Origin: Hahella sp. HNIBRBA332
GTDB lineage: Bacteria > Pseudomonadota > Gammaproteobacteria > Pseudomonadales > Oleiphilaceae
Direction of reading: 5' to 3'
NCBI RefSeq assembly: GCF_030719035.1
Contig: NZ_CP132203.1
Location: 5,288,501-5,352,500, forward strand
Length of the DNA stretch: 64,000 nucleotides
The first letter of the stretch is position 1; every line of letters starts with the position of its first letter. The position numbers and the translations under genes are program-made. The notes below the pieces were generated by a model that was not told the origin of the DNA, searched no databases, and saw only the letters and a list, made by a program, of their open reading frames with translations. Below, piece after piece: positions 17,568 to 26,037 of the stretch.

Positions 17568-18077
17568 TTACGCGCTTTTCTCGACGTCCATTCCCAACGC
17601 CCGGATCAAATCCAACATCACGATCATGCGGCCGTCATACTCGACAACGCCTTGGGCGAACTGCGTCGCTTTGCGTTTGCGTAATTCCGGCGAGGGCTGG
17701 ATTTTACGGGAGGGAAAGCGCACTACGTCGTTGAGCGCGTCGATGACGGCGCCGCGCACTCGCTCCCGCCCTCCGGCGTCAAAGGCGAACATCACCACAA
17801 CGGTGTGTTTGTTGTATTCCAGCTTGGTCAGTCCGATGCGTTTGCGTAGATCGATGATCGGCACGATGGAGCCGCGCACGTTGATCAGGCCGCATTCCCA
17901 GGGTTCCGCGTAAGGCACCCGCGTCACCGGCTCCCAGGCGCGTATTTCTTTCACCAGCATGATCGGCGCGGCGTACTCTTCGTCCGCCAGGCTAAACGTC
18001 AGATATTCATCTTCCTGTTCCGCCTGATGCTCCGCATCCTGCTCTTCTTCAAATGATTGCTTAACCTGCATCTGCAT
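17568..18077 (-). CDS. cheW: CheW coupling protein (copy 2, cheA-proximal)
   Basis: 169 residues. ATG 18075-18077 is chosen because GGAAG lies 8 bases upstream; the frame overlaps the end of cheA by 17 bases, so translation is coupled. An acidic N-terminal tail (EEEQDAEHQAEQEDE) precedes the CheW fold: YLTFSLADEEYAAPIMLVKEIR, VPYAEPWECGLINVRGSIVPIIDLRKR and a terminal EYDGRMIVMLDLI. It corresponds in position to cheW2 of the P. aeruginosa cluster. Confidence 0.9.
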   Translation of the reverse strand: MQMQVKQSFEEEQDAEHQAEQEDEYLTFSLADEEYAAPIMLVKEIRAWEPVTRVPYAEPWECGLINVRGSIVPIIDLRKRIGLTKLEYNKHTVVVMFAFDAGGRERVRGAVIDALNDVVRFPSRKIQPSPELRKRKATQFAQGVVEYDGRMIVMLDLIRALGMDVEKSA

Positions 18078-20148
18078 AACTGACTTCCGAATCTTTTTGC
18101 AGTTGCGACAGGCCGCCGACATCCAGAATCAGCGCGACCCTGCCGTCTCCGAGAATGGTGGCCGCCGATACGCCAGGGATCAGACGGTAATTCTCTTCGA
18201 GGGATTTGATGACGATTTGCTGCTGGCTGAGCAGCTCATCCACAAACAAGCCAAAACGTCGGCTTTCATGCTCAACGATCACAATAATGCCTTCCGTAAG
18301 CGGCTTTGGATGGCCGCTTTCGTTTCGAGCTGCGTCCAGCGCTTCCGACAACCTCAAAACCGGCAGATAAGCGCCGCGCAGTTTAATGGTCTCATGGGTT
18401 CCCGCCACCCGATTGATCATGGAAGGATCCGGCTGCAGGGACTCAATGATGGTGACCAAGGGAATCACGTAAAGCTCTTCCCCTAGCGAAATGAGCTGGC
18501 CGTCCATGATAGCGAGCGTCAACGGCAACCGGATGGTGAAGCGGGTGCGTCGATGCAGTTCCGATTCCACCTGAATACTGCCGCCGAGGCTTTGCACGTT
18601 ACGCTTCACTACATCCATACCAACGCCGCGGCCGGACAAATCGCTGGCCTCTTCCTTGGTGGAGAAACCCGGTAGGAAAATCAGTTCGAAAATCTGCGCT
18701 TCACTGAGGATAGCGTCTCCGGCGACCAGCCCCTTGCGCTTGGCTTTGGACAACAGTACCTGTGGATCCAGTCCCTTACCGTCGTCTTCCACTTCAATCA
18801 CGATATTACCGACCTGATGGTAAGCGCGCAGGTACACAGAGCCATGTTCGGGCTTGCCCTTGGCGACGCGATCCGCCGGGTTTTCAATGCCATGGTCAAC
18901 GCTGTTGCGCACCAGATGCACCAGAGGATCAGTAATCTTTTCAATGACGGTCTTGTCGACCTCTGTGTTTTCCCCGCTGAGCATTAGTTCAATGTCTTTG
19001 CCGAGCTGTCGACTCAGGTCCCGCACCATGCGTGGAAAGCGATTGAAGCAAAAGGAAATCGGCAGCATGCGGATCTGCATGACGCCTTCCTGCAACGCCC
19101 GGGTCTGGCGCTTCAACTGGGTAAGCCCCTGCAACAGCTTCTCCATACCCTGCAACGCTTCATCTTCACTCAGCATGTTCAACATGGATTGGGTGATCAC
19201 CAATTCGCCCACCATATTGATCAGCGCGTCCACCTTGTCCAGGTCAACGCGGATGGATTGGCTTTCCGTCACCACCGCAGGCTTGGTTTGTTTGGCGGCG
19301 AGGGTTGCGCTTTTCTCCGCTGCTTGCGCCGGTTCGGCGGCGGGCGGCGCGGGCTCCGCGTGCTTTTTCTCCACGGGTTGCGTCGGCGTCAGTTGCGCCT
19401 TGGGAATGGGAACGATAGCCATATCGCATTCGTCTTCAACCCAGGCGAAAGCGTCGTCGATGGCGGCTTTCTCCACCGGTTGACGCAGCCTCACAGTCCA
19501 ACCCAGGTAACTGTTCAGCGGTTCGAAATGTTCCCAGTCCGGCAGTGTGCTGATGTCGCATTCGATCTCTGCGTCGCCTTCCGCCAGGGACGCAATTTCT
19601 CTCGCCAGACGCAGAGGGTCGTTGCCCCGTTGCATCATTTCCTTGTGCGGCGTAAACACCACACGCCAACCGCTGACGCCATCATTCGCGTTATCCGCTT
19701 CGGCAACGGGAGCCGCCGTACTGTTGGAGGCCGGCGGGCTCGACGCCGTCAACGACGATTGATCTTTGGAAATAGCTTCCAGCTTGGATTTATGCTGGGC
19801 GAATTCTTCTTCGGGAATATCCTCGCTGGCTTTGGCGGAGGACAACAACAGGCGCAGCGCATCCACGGACTCCAGCAGCACGTCCACAATGGGTTGGGTC
19901 AAGCGGCGTTTGCCGGCGCGAACTTCGTCAAGCAGGTTTTCCATTACATGGGTGTAGGCCGCCACCTGGGAAAATCCGAAGGTGGCGCTCCCTCCCTTGA
20001 TAGAGTGGGCGGCGCGGAAAATATTGTTGATCGCTTCAGGATCAGGCGCGTCAAGATCCACTTCCAAGAGGCTCGCCTCTATAGTGTTGACGGCTTCAAA
20101 GCTTTCTTCAAAAAAGACATCGTGAAAGCGAGAGAGGTCCATGCTCAT
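18061..20148 (-). CDS. cheA: Chemotaxis sensor histidine kinase CheA
   Basis: 695 residues, start ATG 20146-20148 with TAGGAGA. The HPt domain carries the phospho-accepting His48 in AAHSIKGGSATFG. A variable linker (about 105-290, Ala/Pro/Glu-rich near its end) holds a possible P2 domain. Dimerisation (DKVDALINMVGELVITQ), the ATPase with NSVDHGIE, EDDGKGLD and GRGVGMDVVKRNV, and a CheW-like P5 domain follow. It phosphorylates CheY and CheB in response to receptors. No receiver domain is fused at the C-terminus. Second gene of the operon. Confidence 0.95.
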   Translation of the reverse strand: MSMDLSRFHDVFFEESFEAVNTIEASLLEVDLDAPDPEAINNIFRAAHSIKGGSATFGFSQVAAYTHVMENLLDEVRAGKRRLTQPIVDVLLESVDALRLLLSSAKASEDIPEEEFAQHKSKLEAISKDQSSLTASSPPASNSTAAPVAEADNANDGVSGWRVVFTPHKEMMQRGNDPLRLAREIASLAEGDAEIECDISTLPDWEHFEPLNSYLGWTVRLRQPVEKAAIDDAFAWVEDECDMAIVPIPKAQLTPTQPVEKKHAEPAPPAAEPAQAAEKSATLAAKQTKPAVVTESQSIRVDLDKVDALINMVGELVITQSMLNMLSEDEALQGMEKLLQGLTQLKRQTRALQEGVMQIRMLPISFCFNRFPRMVRDLSRQLGKDIELMLSGENTEVDKTVIEKITDPLVHLVRNSVDHGIENPADRVAKGKPEHGSVYLRAYHQVGNIVIEVEDDGKGLDPQVLLSKAKRKGLVAGDAILSEAQIFELIFLPGFSTKEEASDLSGRGVGMDVVKRNVQSLGGSIQVESELHRRTRFTIRLPLTLAIMDGQLISLGEELYVIPLVTIIESLQPDPSMINRVAGTHETIKLRGAYLPVLRLSEALDAARNESGHPKPLTEGIIVIVEHESRRFGLFVDELLSQQQIVIKSLEENYRLIPGVSAATILGDGRVALILDVGGLSQLQKDSEVSYADAG

Positions 20149-20177
20149 GCGTCTCTCCTAAGCCGGCGCAGGGCCGG

Positions 20178-20540
20178 TTATCCCAAGACTTTTTTTACCG
20201 TGGCGACCAGTTGATCCGGGTTGAAGGGTTTGACGATCCACCCGGTCGCGCCCGCCGCTTTACCTTCCGCTTTTTTGTCCGCGCCGGACTCTGTGGTCAG
20301 CATTAACAACGGGGTGAATTTGTAGGCCCCTTCCGCACGAAGGTTTTTGATCAGGGAGATGCCGTCCATGACAGGCATATTGACGTCGGTGATCACCAGA
20401 TCATATTTGCCGGACTTCGCTTTACTCAACGCTTCCTGGCCGTTGGCGGCTTCATCCACCTGGTACCCGGCTCCCTTGAGTGTGAACGTCACCATCTGGC
20501 GCATGGAGGCGGAATCATCCACTGCGAGTATCTTTGCCAT
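20178..20540 (-). CDS. cheY: Chemotaxis response regulator CheY
   Basis: 120 residues from ATG 20538-20540. A single receiver domain: acidic pair in ILAVDDSASMR, phosphorylation site Asp52 in VITDVNMPVMDG, Thr in LMLTTESG and Lys in WIVKPFNPDQL. First gene of the chemotaxis operon, 29 bases ahead of cheA. In the P. aeruginosa che2 system the matching CheY2 is not the main flagellar regulator, so this CheY may likewise serve a non-flagellar output (inference). Confidence 0.95.
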   Translation of the reverse strand: MAKILAVDDSASMRQMVTFTLKGAGYQVDEAANGQEALSKAKSGKYDLVITDVNMPVMDGISLIKNLRAEGAYKFTPLLMLTTESGADKKAEGKAAGATGWIVKPFNPDQLVATVKKVLG

Positions 20541-20827
20541 ATAGTCCCCAACACTTTTTTTGATTGTGCGCAATAAACCGGTCAGGTTTCCCGAACTAAC
20601 CCAGATTACTGTCTTATACGGCTCAAACAGAATAACGGCTCAAAACTTAACCGGAACCTGAGATAAAAGCATAGCAGCATATTTAGAAATCACAGGGGCA
20701 AAGAACGCGGGACACATCGGTTCGCCTATAGGGTCGCGAGTGGCTTCACTGTGAGGCTCTGCAAGTTGTAAAAGCGAAAACTTCCGCTTTAATTGAAGAA
20801 AAGATCAGGAACGGACGATCCGCGATA
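20541..20827. other. Divergent promoter region between cheY and the mini-receptor gene
   Basis: 287 bases without a gene, which must hold the promoters for the whole chemotaxis operon (minus) and the accessory pair (plus). A 10-base direct repeat, ACGGCTCAAA, occurs at 20618-20627 and 20635-20644 with a 17-bp period, a plausible activator-binding arrangement. On the minus strand this gives GAGCCGTATAAG, which is only loosely like a sigma-28 -10 and lacks a good -35. No operator was identified with confidence. Confidence 0.4.
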
Positions 20828-21478
20828 ATGGCTGAACTCAATGTGCTGAAACAGGAAGACATTGACGATCTTGTGCGTCAGTACGAGGGCCGCGCCATTC
20901 CCCGTTTCGTCGCCTCGGCGACCCTGGCCAGCGAACTGAAAAGTACGATTCACTACGCCAAACTCATCGCCATCTCCTCCAAAAACGCCCAAGCCATCAC
21001 CGCCCGCGCCGGCGAGTGGGGACAAGGCTTCAGTGGCATCACCCAGTTCATAGAGGAAATCGCCGCCCGCAGCATGGTCTGCGCCGCGGATATCGGCGCC
21101 GCGTCCAGGGAGCTGTCCCGCAGCGCCGTCAAACTGATGAATCAGCAGAAATTCGCGGCGGCGCTGAACAGATCCATGCGCGTCAATGAGGCGAAATCGG
21201 AAGAATTGCGAGAGATTCTTCAGCGCAATCTGAAAGATCAGGCGCAACTGGAAGAGGAAACCAACGGGTACTACCGCAGTGTGCGCAAACTGCTGACCGA
21301 GATCAGGGACTGCACCCGCGCCCTCAAATCCATCGTCGCCAACTGTCGTATCGAGGCGTCCCGGGCGGGTCCCTTTCAGGAGTCCCTGTTCACTATTGCC
21401 GAGAATATAGAAAACGCAGCCGAACGCATCAGCGAACGCATTGCAATCGGTCTGCGCTTGATGGGCCTGCTGACCTGA
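20828..21478 (+). CDS. Soluble mini-chemoreceptor-like protein with degenerate signalling tip
   Basis: 216 residues, almost wholly helical, with no membrane segment or sensor domain. Residues 41-90 align with the receptor hairpin: KLIAISSKNAQAITARAG EWGQGF corresponds to the canonical NLLALNASVEAARAG EQGRGF, followed by EEIAARSMVCAADI for VRNLAQRSATSAREI. Key tip residues are changed (the Glu and Asn that contact CheA/CheW are missing), so it may cap or modulate arrays rather than activate CheA. It is divergent from cheY and 100 bases ahead of an ODP-like oxygen-sensor protein, its likely partner. The assignment rests on my alignment by eye. Confidence 0.65.
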   Translation: MAELNVLKQEDIDDLVRQYEGRAIPRFVASATLASELKSTIHYAKLIAISSKNAQAITARAGEWGQGFSGITQFIEEIAARSMVCAADIGAASRELSRSAVKLMNQQKFAAALNRSMRVNEAKSEELREILQRNLKDQAQLEEETNGYYRSVRKLLTEIRDCTRALKSIVANCRIEASRAGPFQESLFTIAENIENAAERISERIAIGLRLMGLLT

Positions 21479-21578
21479 CGCCAACCAGCCTCGGAACGCA
21501 GCAGGCGTTGAACGACAACAACGGGGAAGCGCGCAGGGTCTGGCGTTTCCTGTAGCAGACAGGTGGAGAGCAGCGTCC

Positions 21579-22325
21579 ATGCATTCCGAAGCGCTATGGC
21601 AGGGCAAACGTCATAAATGGATTATTTGCGGCCGAGACACAGGCAAACCTCAAAAAATCATCGACACGAATCAATACATGGTGCGCACCGACCGCCGCTT
21701 GCTGATATTGGAGCCTGGCGGCATTGAGCTGTTTTCCGCCATGCTGGCGTGCGCGCTGGACTGGGCGCCGATCCATGAGATTACCGATCTGTTCGCCTCC
21801 CATCAGGACCCCGACATCATTTCTTCGCTGGGGCTCTGGGATCAGGCGCTACCCAAGGCGCGCCTGCATGCGCCCTGGCTATGGGAAGGATTCATCCGCC
21901 ATTTCGGCATGAGCCACATCGAATACGTCGCCCTGCCGGATGAAGGCGGCGTGCTTGAGCTGGACGGCGTTAATCTGCAGCTGATTCCCGCCCATTACAT
22001 GCACTCTTCCGGCAATTTCAACGTCTACGATCCTGAACTCAAGATTTTGATGAGCGGCGACATCGGAGCCTCCCTGGAGCCGGGACAACCGCCACTGTTC
22101 GTGGAGAACTTCAAGGAGCACACCCGCTATATGGAGCTGTTCCACAAGCGCTGGATGCCTTCCAATACCGCCAAAAATGATTGGGTCAGCCGGGTGCGGC
22201 GTCTGGATATCAAATATATGGCGCCGCAACACGGACGCATTTTCAAAGGCGACGACGTGGGACGCTTTCTGGACTGGCTGGAACAGCTGGAAGTCGGCTC
22301 CGCGTTGCGCACCGCTAACCGTTGA
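21579..22325 (+). CDS. ODP-like diiron metallo-beta-lactamase-fold protein (putative chemotaxis oxygen sensor)
   Basis: 248 residues of metallo-beta-lactamase fold, without a flavodoxin domain. Candidate iron ligands match the flavodiiron pattern: H75-x-D77-x-D79 (FASHQDPDI), H139 or H142 (PAHYMHSSG), D161 (SGDIG) and H218 (APQHGRIF). NFNVYDPELKILMSGDIG is typical of the ODP branch. In Treponema denticola, ODP is a diiron protein that senses oxygen and iron and acts with CheA in chemotaxis. Position beside cheY-cheA and a mini-receptor suggests the same here. No active-site-less features are seen; a hydrolase is the less likely alternative. Confidence 0.75.
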   Translation: MHSEALWQGKRHKWIICGRDTGKPQKIIDTNQYMVRTDRRLLILEPGGIELFSAMLACALDWAPIHEITDLFASHQDPDIISSLGLWDQALPKARLHAPWLWEGFIRHFGMSHIEYVALPDEGGVLELDGVNLQLIPAHYMHSSGNFNVYDPELKILMSGDIGASLEPGQPPLFVENFKEHTRYMELFHKRWMPSNTAKNDWVSRVRRLDIKYMAPQHGRIFKGDDVGRFLDWLEQLEVGSALRTANR

Positions 22326-22352
22326 GGCGACACGCCCGGCGCCCCAACGCGT

Positions 22353-24035
22353 TCAGTCCAGTTCGATCAACGCTTTGACGGTAGAGTTTTCTCCGTCTAA
22401 CTCAAACTCGGAGCATAAGGCTTTGATGAGCGGCAAGCCGCGGCCGAAGGACTCGTCATTGCAGTCCAGATCCTCTACTTTGATGGAAAAGCCGGGTCCG
22501 CTGTCGCTGACTCTCATCATCATGCGCGACGGGCGGGTATGGGATAAATGCACCTGCATACTGACGTAACCATCTTGCAGTTTTTCCAGACGGGCGACAC
22601 GCTCCTGATAGTAGCGGTCGAAGCCTTCTTCCTCGTCTTTCAGCGACGACGACAGTCCCAATACGCCATGCTCCAACGCATTGTTGAACAGCTCCGCCAA
22701 CACCATAAACACCACTTCCTTGCTGTTGCGCACCACGGCATGGCTGCCCAGCCATTGGCGCAGAATCATCAGGGGATCGGAATCGCGCAGTTGATCCGGG
22801 CCCCAATGCAGCTCCAGATGAAATTCCGGTAGATTGGAATTGGGCGAGGCTTCATCCCCCTTCGCCTCTTCATCCGGCGCAATTGCAATTTCCGTCTCGG
22901 GCGGCGGCGCGCATTTCAACTCCACCAGGGACAGATCATCCTGTAAATCCGGGTCGTCATTGAACTCATGCACCGCCGCAATGAGGGCGTCGAACAAATT
23001 GTCCCCGCCGGATTCCAGCACCTTACGCAGTCGCTCTTCGCCAAACATCTCATTAGCGATATTGGGACACTCGGTGATGCCGTCGGTGTAGAGATAAAGA
23101 CGGTCCTGGGGCGTGACGGAGATCATCTCCGTCCAGGACTCAAATTCTTCCATCTCCATGATCCCCAGGGGCATATGAGCGGAGTGAATCACCCGCCGGA
23201 TCTTGTTGTCTACACCCACAATGAAGGCGTCCGGCAGTCCGCCGGCCCATACCTCTATTTTGCTGCGGGTGGGGTTAATCTCCAGCAGGCAGGCGGCGAA
23301 GAACATGGTGGGAGGCAGGAAGCGCTTAAGGATCTTGTTCAGTTCCAGAGAAATCTCGCTCACCGAGAGATTACGCTCGCACATGGTGCTGAACGCCTGC
23401 GCCACCGGGATGGAGCCCACCGATGCCGCTAAACCATGCCCAGTGAAATCCCCCACCAGCACATAAGCGCCGCCGTCTCGCTTCTCTTTCAGCAATACCA
23501 GATCGCCATTGAAGGTGGAGCGCGCGGTGCAGTGGTAGCGGATCCCGTACACATCCTTGGCGCTGAGCTTGAGCGCCGCGGTCATGATGTGTTGAGTCAT
23601 CTCATGCTCGGCCTGCACCTTGGTGTGGAAATAGGCCAGCTCCCGGTTCTGCTCCACCACTTGCCGGTTTAGCGCCAGAGTGCGCGAATGGGCCCGTATT
23701 TTCGCCTGCAAGGTGACGAAATTGACCGGTTTACCGAGAAAATCGTCACCGATGGACAGACACTCCACCAGAGCCCGATCATCATCCAACGCAGTCAGAA
23801 AAACGATAGGGATATGATCCTGTCCCGCCTCCGCCTTGATGATGCGGGCGGCTTCATAGCCATTCATCCCCGGCATCAATACATCCATGAGCACCACATC
23901 CGCGCCCTGCTTACGCCAGATTTCCAGCGCCTGTTCGCCGGACTCCGCAAACTCGCACTTGTGGCCGCCTTCCTCCAATACGAATCCCATGAGCTGACGA
24001 CTGTACATATCGTCGTCCACCACCAGAATATTCAT
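22353..24035 (-). CDS. Receiver-PP2C phosphatase-ATPase regulator (HsbR-like)
   Basis: 560 residues; start ATG 24033-24035 with GAGGGGG upstream. Receiver (about 1-120: ILVVDDD, phospho-Asp in VVLMDVLMPGMNG), a short coiled linker, a SpoIIE/PP2C Ser/Thr phosphatase (about 170-375: VGDFTGHG, LYLYTDGITE, DDLSL), then a GHKL ATPase (about 430-555: ELFNNALEHG, SDSGPGF, GRGLPLIKAL). This domain order is that of HsbR in P. aeruginosa and related partner-switch regulators. The STAS protein encoded 29 bases upstream on the same strand is its expected substrate: the phosphatase part would dephosphorylate it and the ATPase part phosphorylate it. Confidence 0.88.
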   Translation of the reverse strand: MNILVVDDDMYSRQLMGFVLEEGGHKCEFAESGEQALEIWRKQGADVVLMDVLMPGMNGYEAARIIKAEAGQDHIPIVFLTALDDDRALVECLSIGDDFLGKPVNFVTLQAKIRAHSRTLALNRQVVEQNRELAYFHTKVQAEHEMTQHIMTAALKLSAKDVYGIRYHCTARSTFNGDLVLLKEKRDGGAYVLVGDFTGHGLAASVGSIPVAQAFSTMCERNLSVSEISLELNKILKRFLPPTMFFAACLLEINPTRSKIEVWAGGLPDAFIVGVDNKIRRVIHSAHMPLGIMEMEEFESWTEMISVTPQDRLYLYTDGITECPNIANEMFGEERLRKVLESGGDNLFDALIAAVHEFNDDPDLQDDLSLVELKCAPPPETEIAIAPDEEAKGDEASPNSNLPEFHLELHWGPDQLRDSDPLMILRQWLGSHAVVRNSKEVVFMVLAELFNNALEHGVLGLSSSLKDEEEGFDRYYQERVARLEKLQDGYVSMQVHLSHTRPSRMMMRVSDSGPGFSIKVEDLDCNDESFGRGLPLIKALCSEFELDGENSTVKALIELD

Positions 24036-24064
24036 AACCATCCCCCTCACAAAGCCGCGCGGGC

Positions 24065-24367
24065 TCAGCTTATGGCGAACTTCTTGTCAAACTTCGCTAT
24101 CTCCAGAATTTTACGGATGCCGGGGGAGCAATTGACGATTTCTATCTTGACCGCATCGGGCCCCAGATAGCTGCGCATATTCAACAACATGCCCAACGCC
24201 GAACTGTCCATGTGCTCAGTTTGTCGCATGTCGATGTAAAAATGCGTCTTTTGCTTATGGGCCTCATAGGCCTCCCGGAACTGATTCACCACGCTGAAAT
24301 CAAAACGTCCGCGAATGTAGATAGTGACGGCGGAACCGTCCGAGGCGACTTTGGTTTCTATACTCAT
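24065..24367 (-). CDS. STAS-domain anti-sigma factor antagonist (HsbA-like)
   Basis: 100 residues from ATG 24365-24367. The core motif EHMDSSALGMLLNMR (about 53-67) keeps the Ser that is phosphorylated in partner switching, unlike the STAS protein of the chemotaxis operon. HsbA in P. aeruginosa binds FlgM or the diguanylate cyclase HsbD depending on phosphorylation and so chooses between swarming and biofilm. A comparable role is plausible because it is paired with an HsbR-like regulator and sits in a chemotaxis region. Targets cannot be read from this window. Confidence 0.85.
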   Translation of the reverse strand: MSIETKVASDGSAVTIYIRGRFDFSVVNQFREAYEAHKQKTHFYIDMRQTEHMDSSALGMLLNMRSYLGPDAVKIEIVNCSPGIRKILEIAKFDKKFAIS

Positions 24368-24450
24368 AACACCCTGTTCCCTGAGGTTGATCTGACTGAT
24401 TCACATGCGAAGATGCTGACATGCCAATAACCAGGCGCAACATGCGCCCG

Positions 24451-24499
24451 CGCGGCGACAAGCCGCGGATGACAGGGCTTGACGAGCGCAAGTCCTGTC
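24451..24499. other. Two adjacent hairpins upstream of the STAS gene
   Basis: CGCGGC (24451-24456) pairs with GCCGCG (24462-24467), and GACAGGGCTTG (24471-24481) pairs with CAAGTCCTGTC (24489-24499) with one mismatch and a 7-base loop. They lie between the receptor gene ending at 24604 and the STAS gene, both on the minus strand. Neither has a T tract on that strand, so they may be a weak terminator, a transcript processing site or leader structure. Confidence 0.4.
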
Positions 24500-24603
24500 G
24501 TTTTCAGACGAATAGATAGACGCTGTCTTTCCGCCGGATAATTCTTGTGCGCATTTGCTGGCTTTTTAGACCTTTCGCCTCAGAATCAGAGCCATCCATC
24601 AAG

Positions 24604-25833
24604 TTAAAACAGCTCTATATCGGAACCTGATTCCGCCGCCTTGGCGGAGCCATGCTTGCTGGTGTCGGCATACAAAGACTCCAAACGTTCTCTGATCTTG
24701 CCGACATCCGTATATCTGGCGCTTTTGCCGCAGACTTCCGACTGCAAATGCATGGCGTTATTCAGCGTCTCCAAACGCCTCATCATGCGACCGCTGGTCT
24801 GCATGGCGATGTCTCCAAACTGCAGACCGCGCACGCTGGAGTCCACGGACTGTTTGATTTCCTTGGTAAGCTGGGTCATGCGGCCCACGGCGTCGTTCAC
24901 TTCATCATTGACTTCCCGCATGGTGTGCAGCATCTGGTCAATGTAGCTGCGCGCATTGAGCGCGTCTTTCATATCCAGCGAAGCCACATCCCCGACAATC
25001 GCCCGTACTTTGCTGATGGCGTCTTTGGTTTCGTTAGCCTTGTCCTTAATCTGCGTGTTGAGATCACTGGAAGTGCGCGACAGCCGCCGCACTTCATCCG
25101 CCACCACCGCGAAGCCGCGCCCGGCTTCGCCCGCCCGAGCAGCTTCAATGGCCGCGTTAAGCGCCAGCAGGTCGGTCTGATCAGCGATTTCCTGAATATT
25201 GCCCAGCAGGGAGAACATCTGGTCGATGTGAGTGACCATATCCTCAATGCGATGCACCGCATTGACGCTTTTCTCACTGACGTTGACCAACAGATCAACA
25301 TAGGTTCCGATAACCTGATCCAATGATTTAGCAAAAAACTCGATGCTGATATTGTCATCGCCGATTTCATTTTTGCCGCCGTTCTTGGCGGCTTTCTTGG
25401 GGTCGTTCCTCTTGCCTTTCATCCGCTCGAAGATTTCTTTGGCCAACTCATTCTGATGATTGGCCAGTTCGCTCAATGAGACGAACGCCTGCCCCAATAA
25501 TTCAATGTTGTTACTGATCGTGTCCGCCAGATCGCGATTATCGGAGCTGATGGAAGCCAATTGTCCGTTGGCGTACTTGTCGATTTCTTTAATCGCGTTC
25601 TGGAAGTCCCGCTCGCTGCTCTGTCGCTGTCGCTCCTCCTCTCCCTTGCTTTCATTCTGCTTACCGTCGGAAATCAGACAGGAAGCAAAAAACGACAGGC
25701 TGGAGGCGGTGAACAATCCGGCCGAAAGCAGCCCGGACGTCAGCCAGCCAGCGCAGAGCGTCGCTAGCCCTGTTCCCAGAGCAGCCAATACGATTGGATC
25801 TTTCGCCATAAAGTTCTGTGTCATTGAAAGCAT
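24604..25833 (-). CDS. Membrane-anchored chemoreceptor-like protein without periplasmic sensor
   Basis: 409 residues. Two hydrophobic segments lie close together at about 12-35 and 38-54, so almost nothing is exposed to the periplasm. A long coiled-coil region with a basic low-complexity insert (about 135-155) leads to a canonical tip, EIADQTDLLALNAAIEAARAGEAGRGFAVV split by no insertions, followed by DEVRRLSRTSSDLN. The C-terminus lacks a W-x-x-F pentapeptide. It probably senses membrane state or an intracellular partner, or serves as a scaffold. It is separated from the main operon by the HsbR/HsbA-like pair. Confidence 0.82.
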   Translation of the reverse strand: MLSMTQNFMAKDPIVLAALGTGLATLCAGWLTSGLLSAGLFTASSLSFFASCLISDGKQNESKGEEERQRQSSERDFQNAIKEIDKYANGQLASISSDNRDLADTISNNIELLGQAFVSLSELANHQNELAKEIFERMKGKRNDPKKAAKNGGKNEIGDDNISIEFFAKSLDQVIGTYVDLLVNVSEKSVNAVHRIEDMVTHIDQMFSLLGNIQEIADQTDLLALNAAIEAARAGEAGRGFAVVADEVRRLSRTSSDLNTQIKDKANETKDAISKVRAIVGDVASLDMKDALNARSYIDQMLHTMREVNDEVNDAVGRMTQLTKEIKQSVDSSVRGLQFGDIAMQTSGRMMRRLETLNNAMHLQSEVCGKSARYTDVGKIRERLESLYADTSKHGSAKAAESGSDIELF

Positions 25834-26037
25834 AAGATTCCAGGAAAGCTGTTAAAAATGGATTTAATAACTATAGAACAACCTGCTGCAGCCGTTTAAA
25901 AAATAGACTCTGATCAAAATAAACCAGGGTTGCTAAATTCGGCGTTGGCGCTTCGAAACCTACCTGGAAAAATGCGCTATGCTTCAAAGATAACCATGCG
26001 AAAAAGCGGAATACGGATCATCGGCAAGGAGTTTCAT

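Noticed and set aside
9590..20214. Long plus-strand open frames opposite the chemotaxis genes (up to 341 codons)
   Set aside because: They are His- and Arg-rich antisense shadows of highly conserved genes.
20600..20660. Sigma-28 promoter for the chemotaxis operon
   Set aside because: The -10-like GCCGTATAA has an extra base and no TAAAGTTT-type -35 lies at the correct distance.
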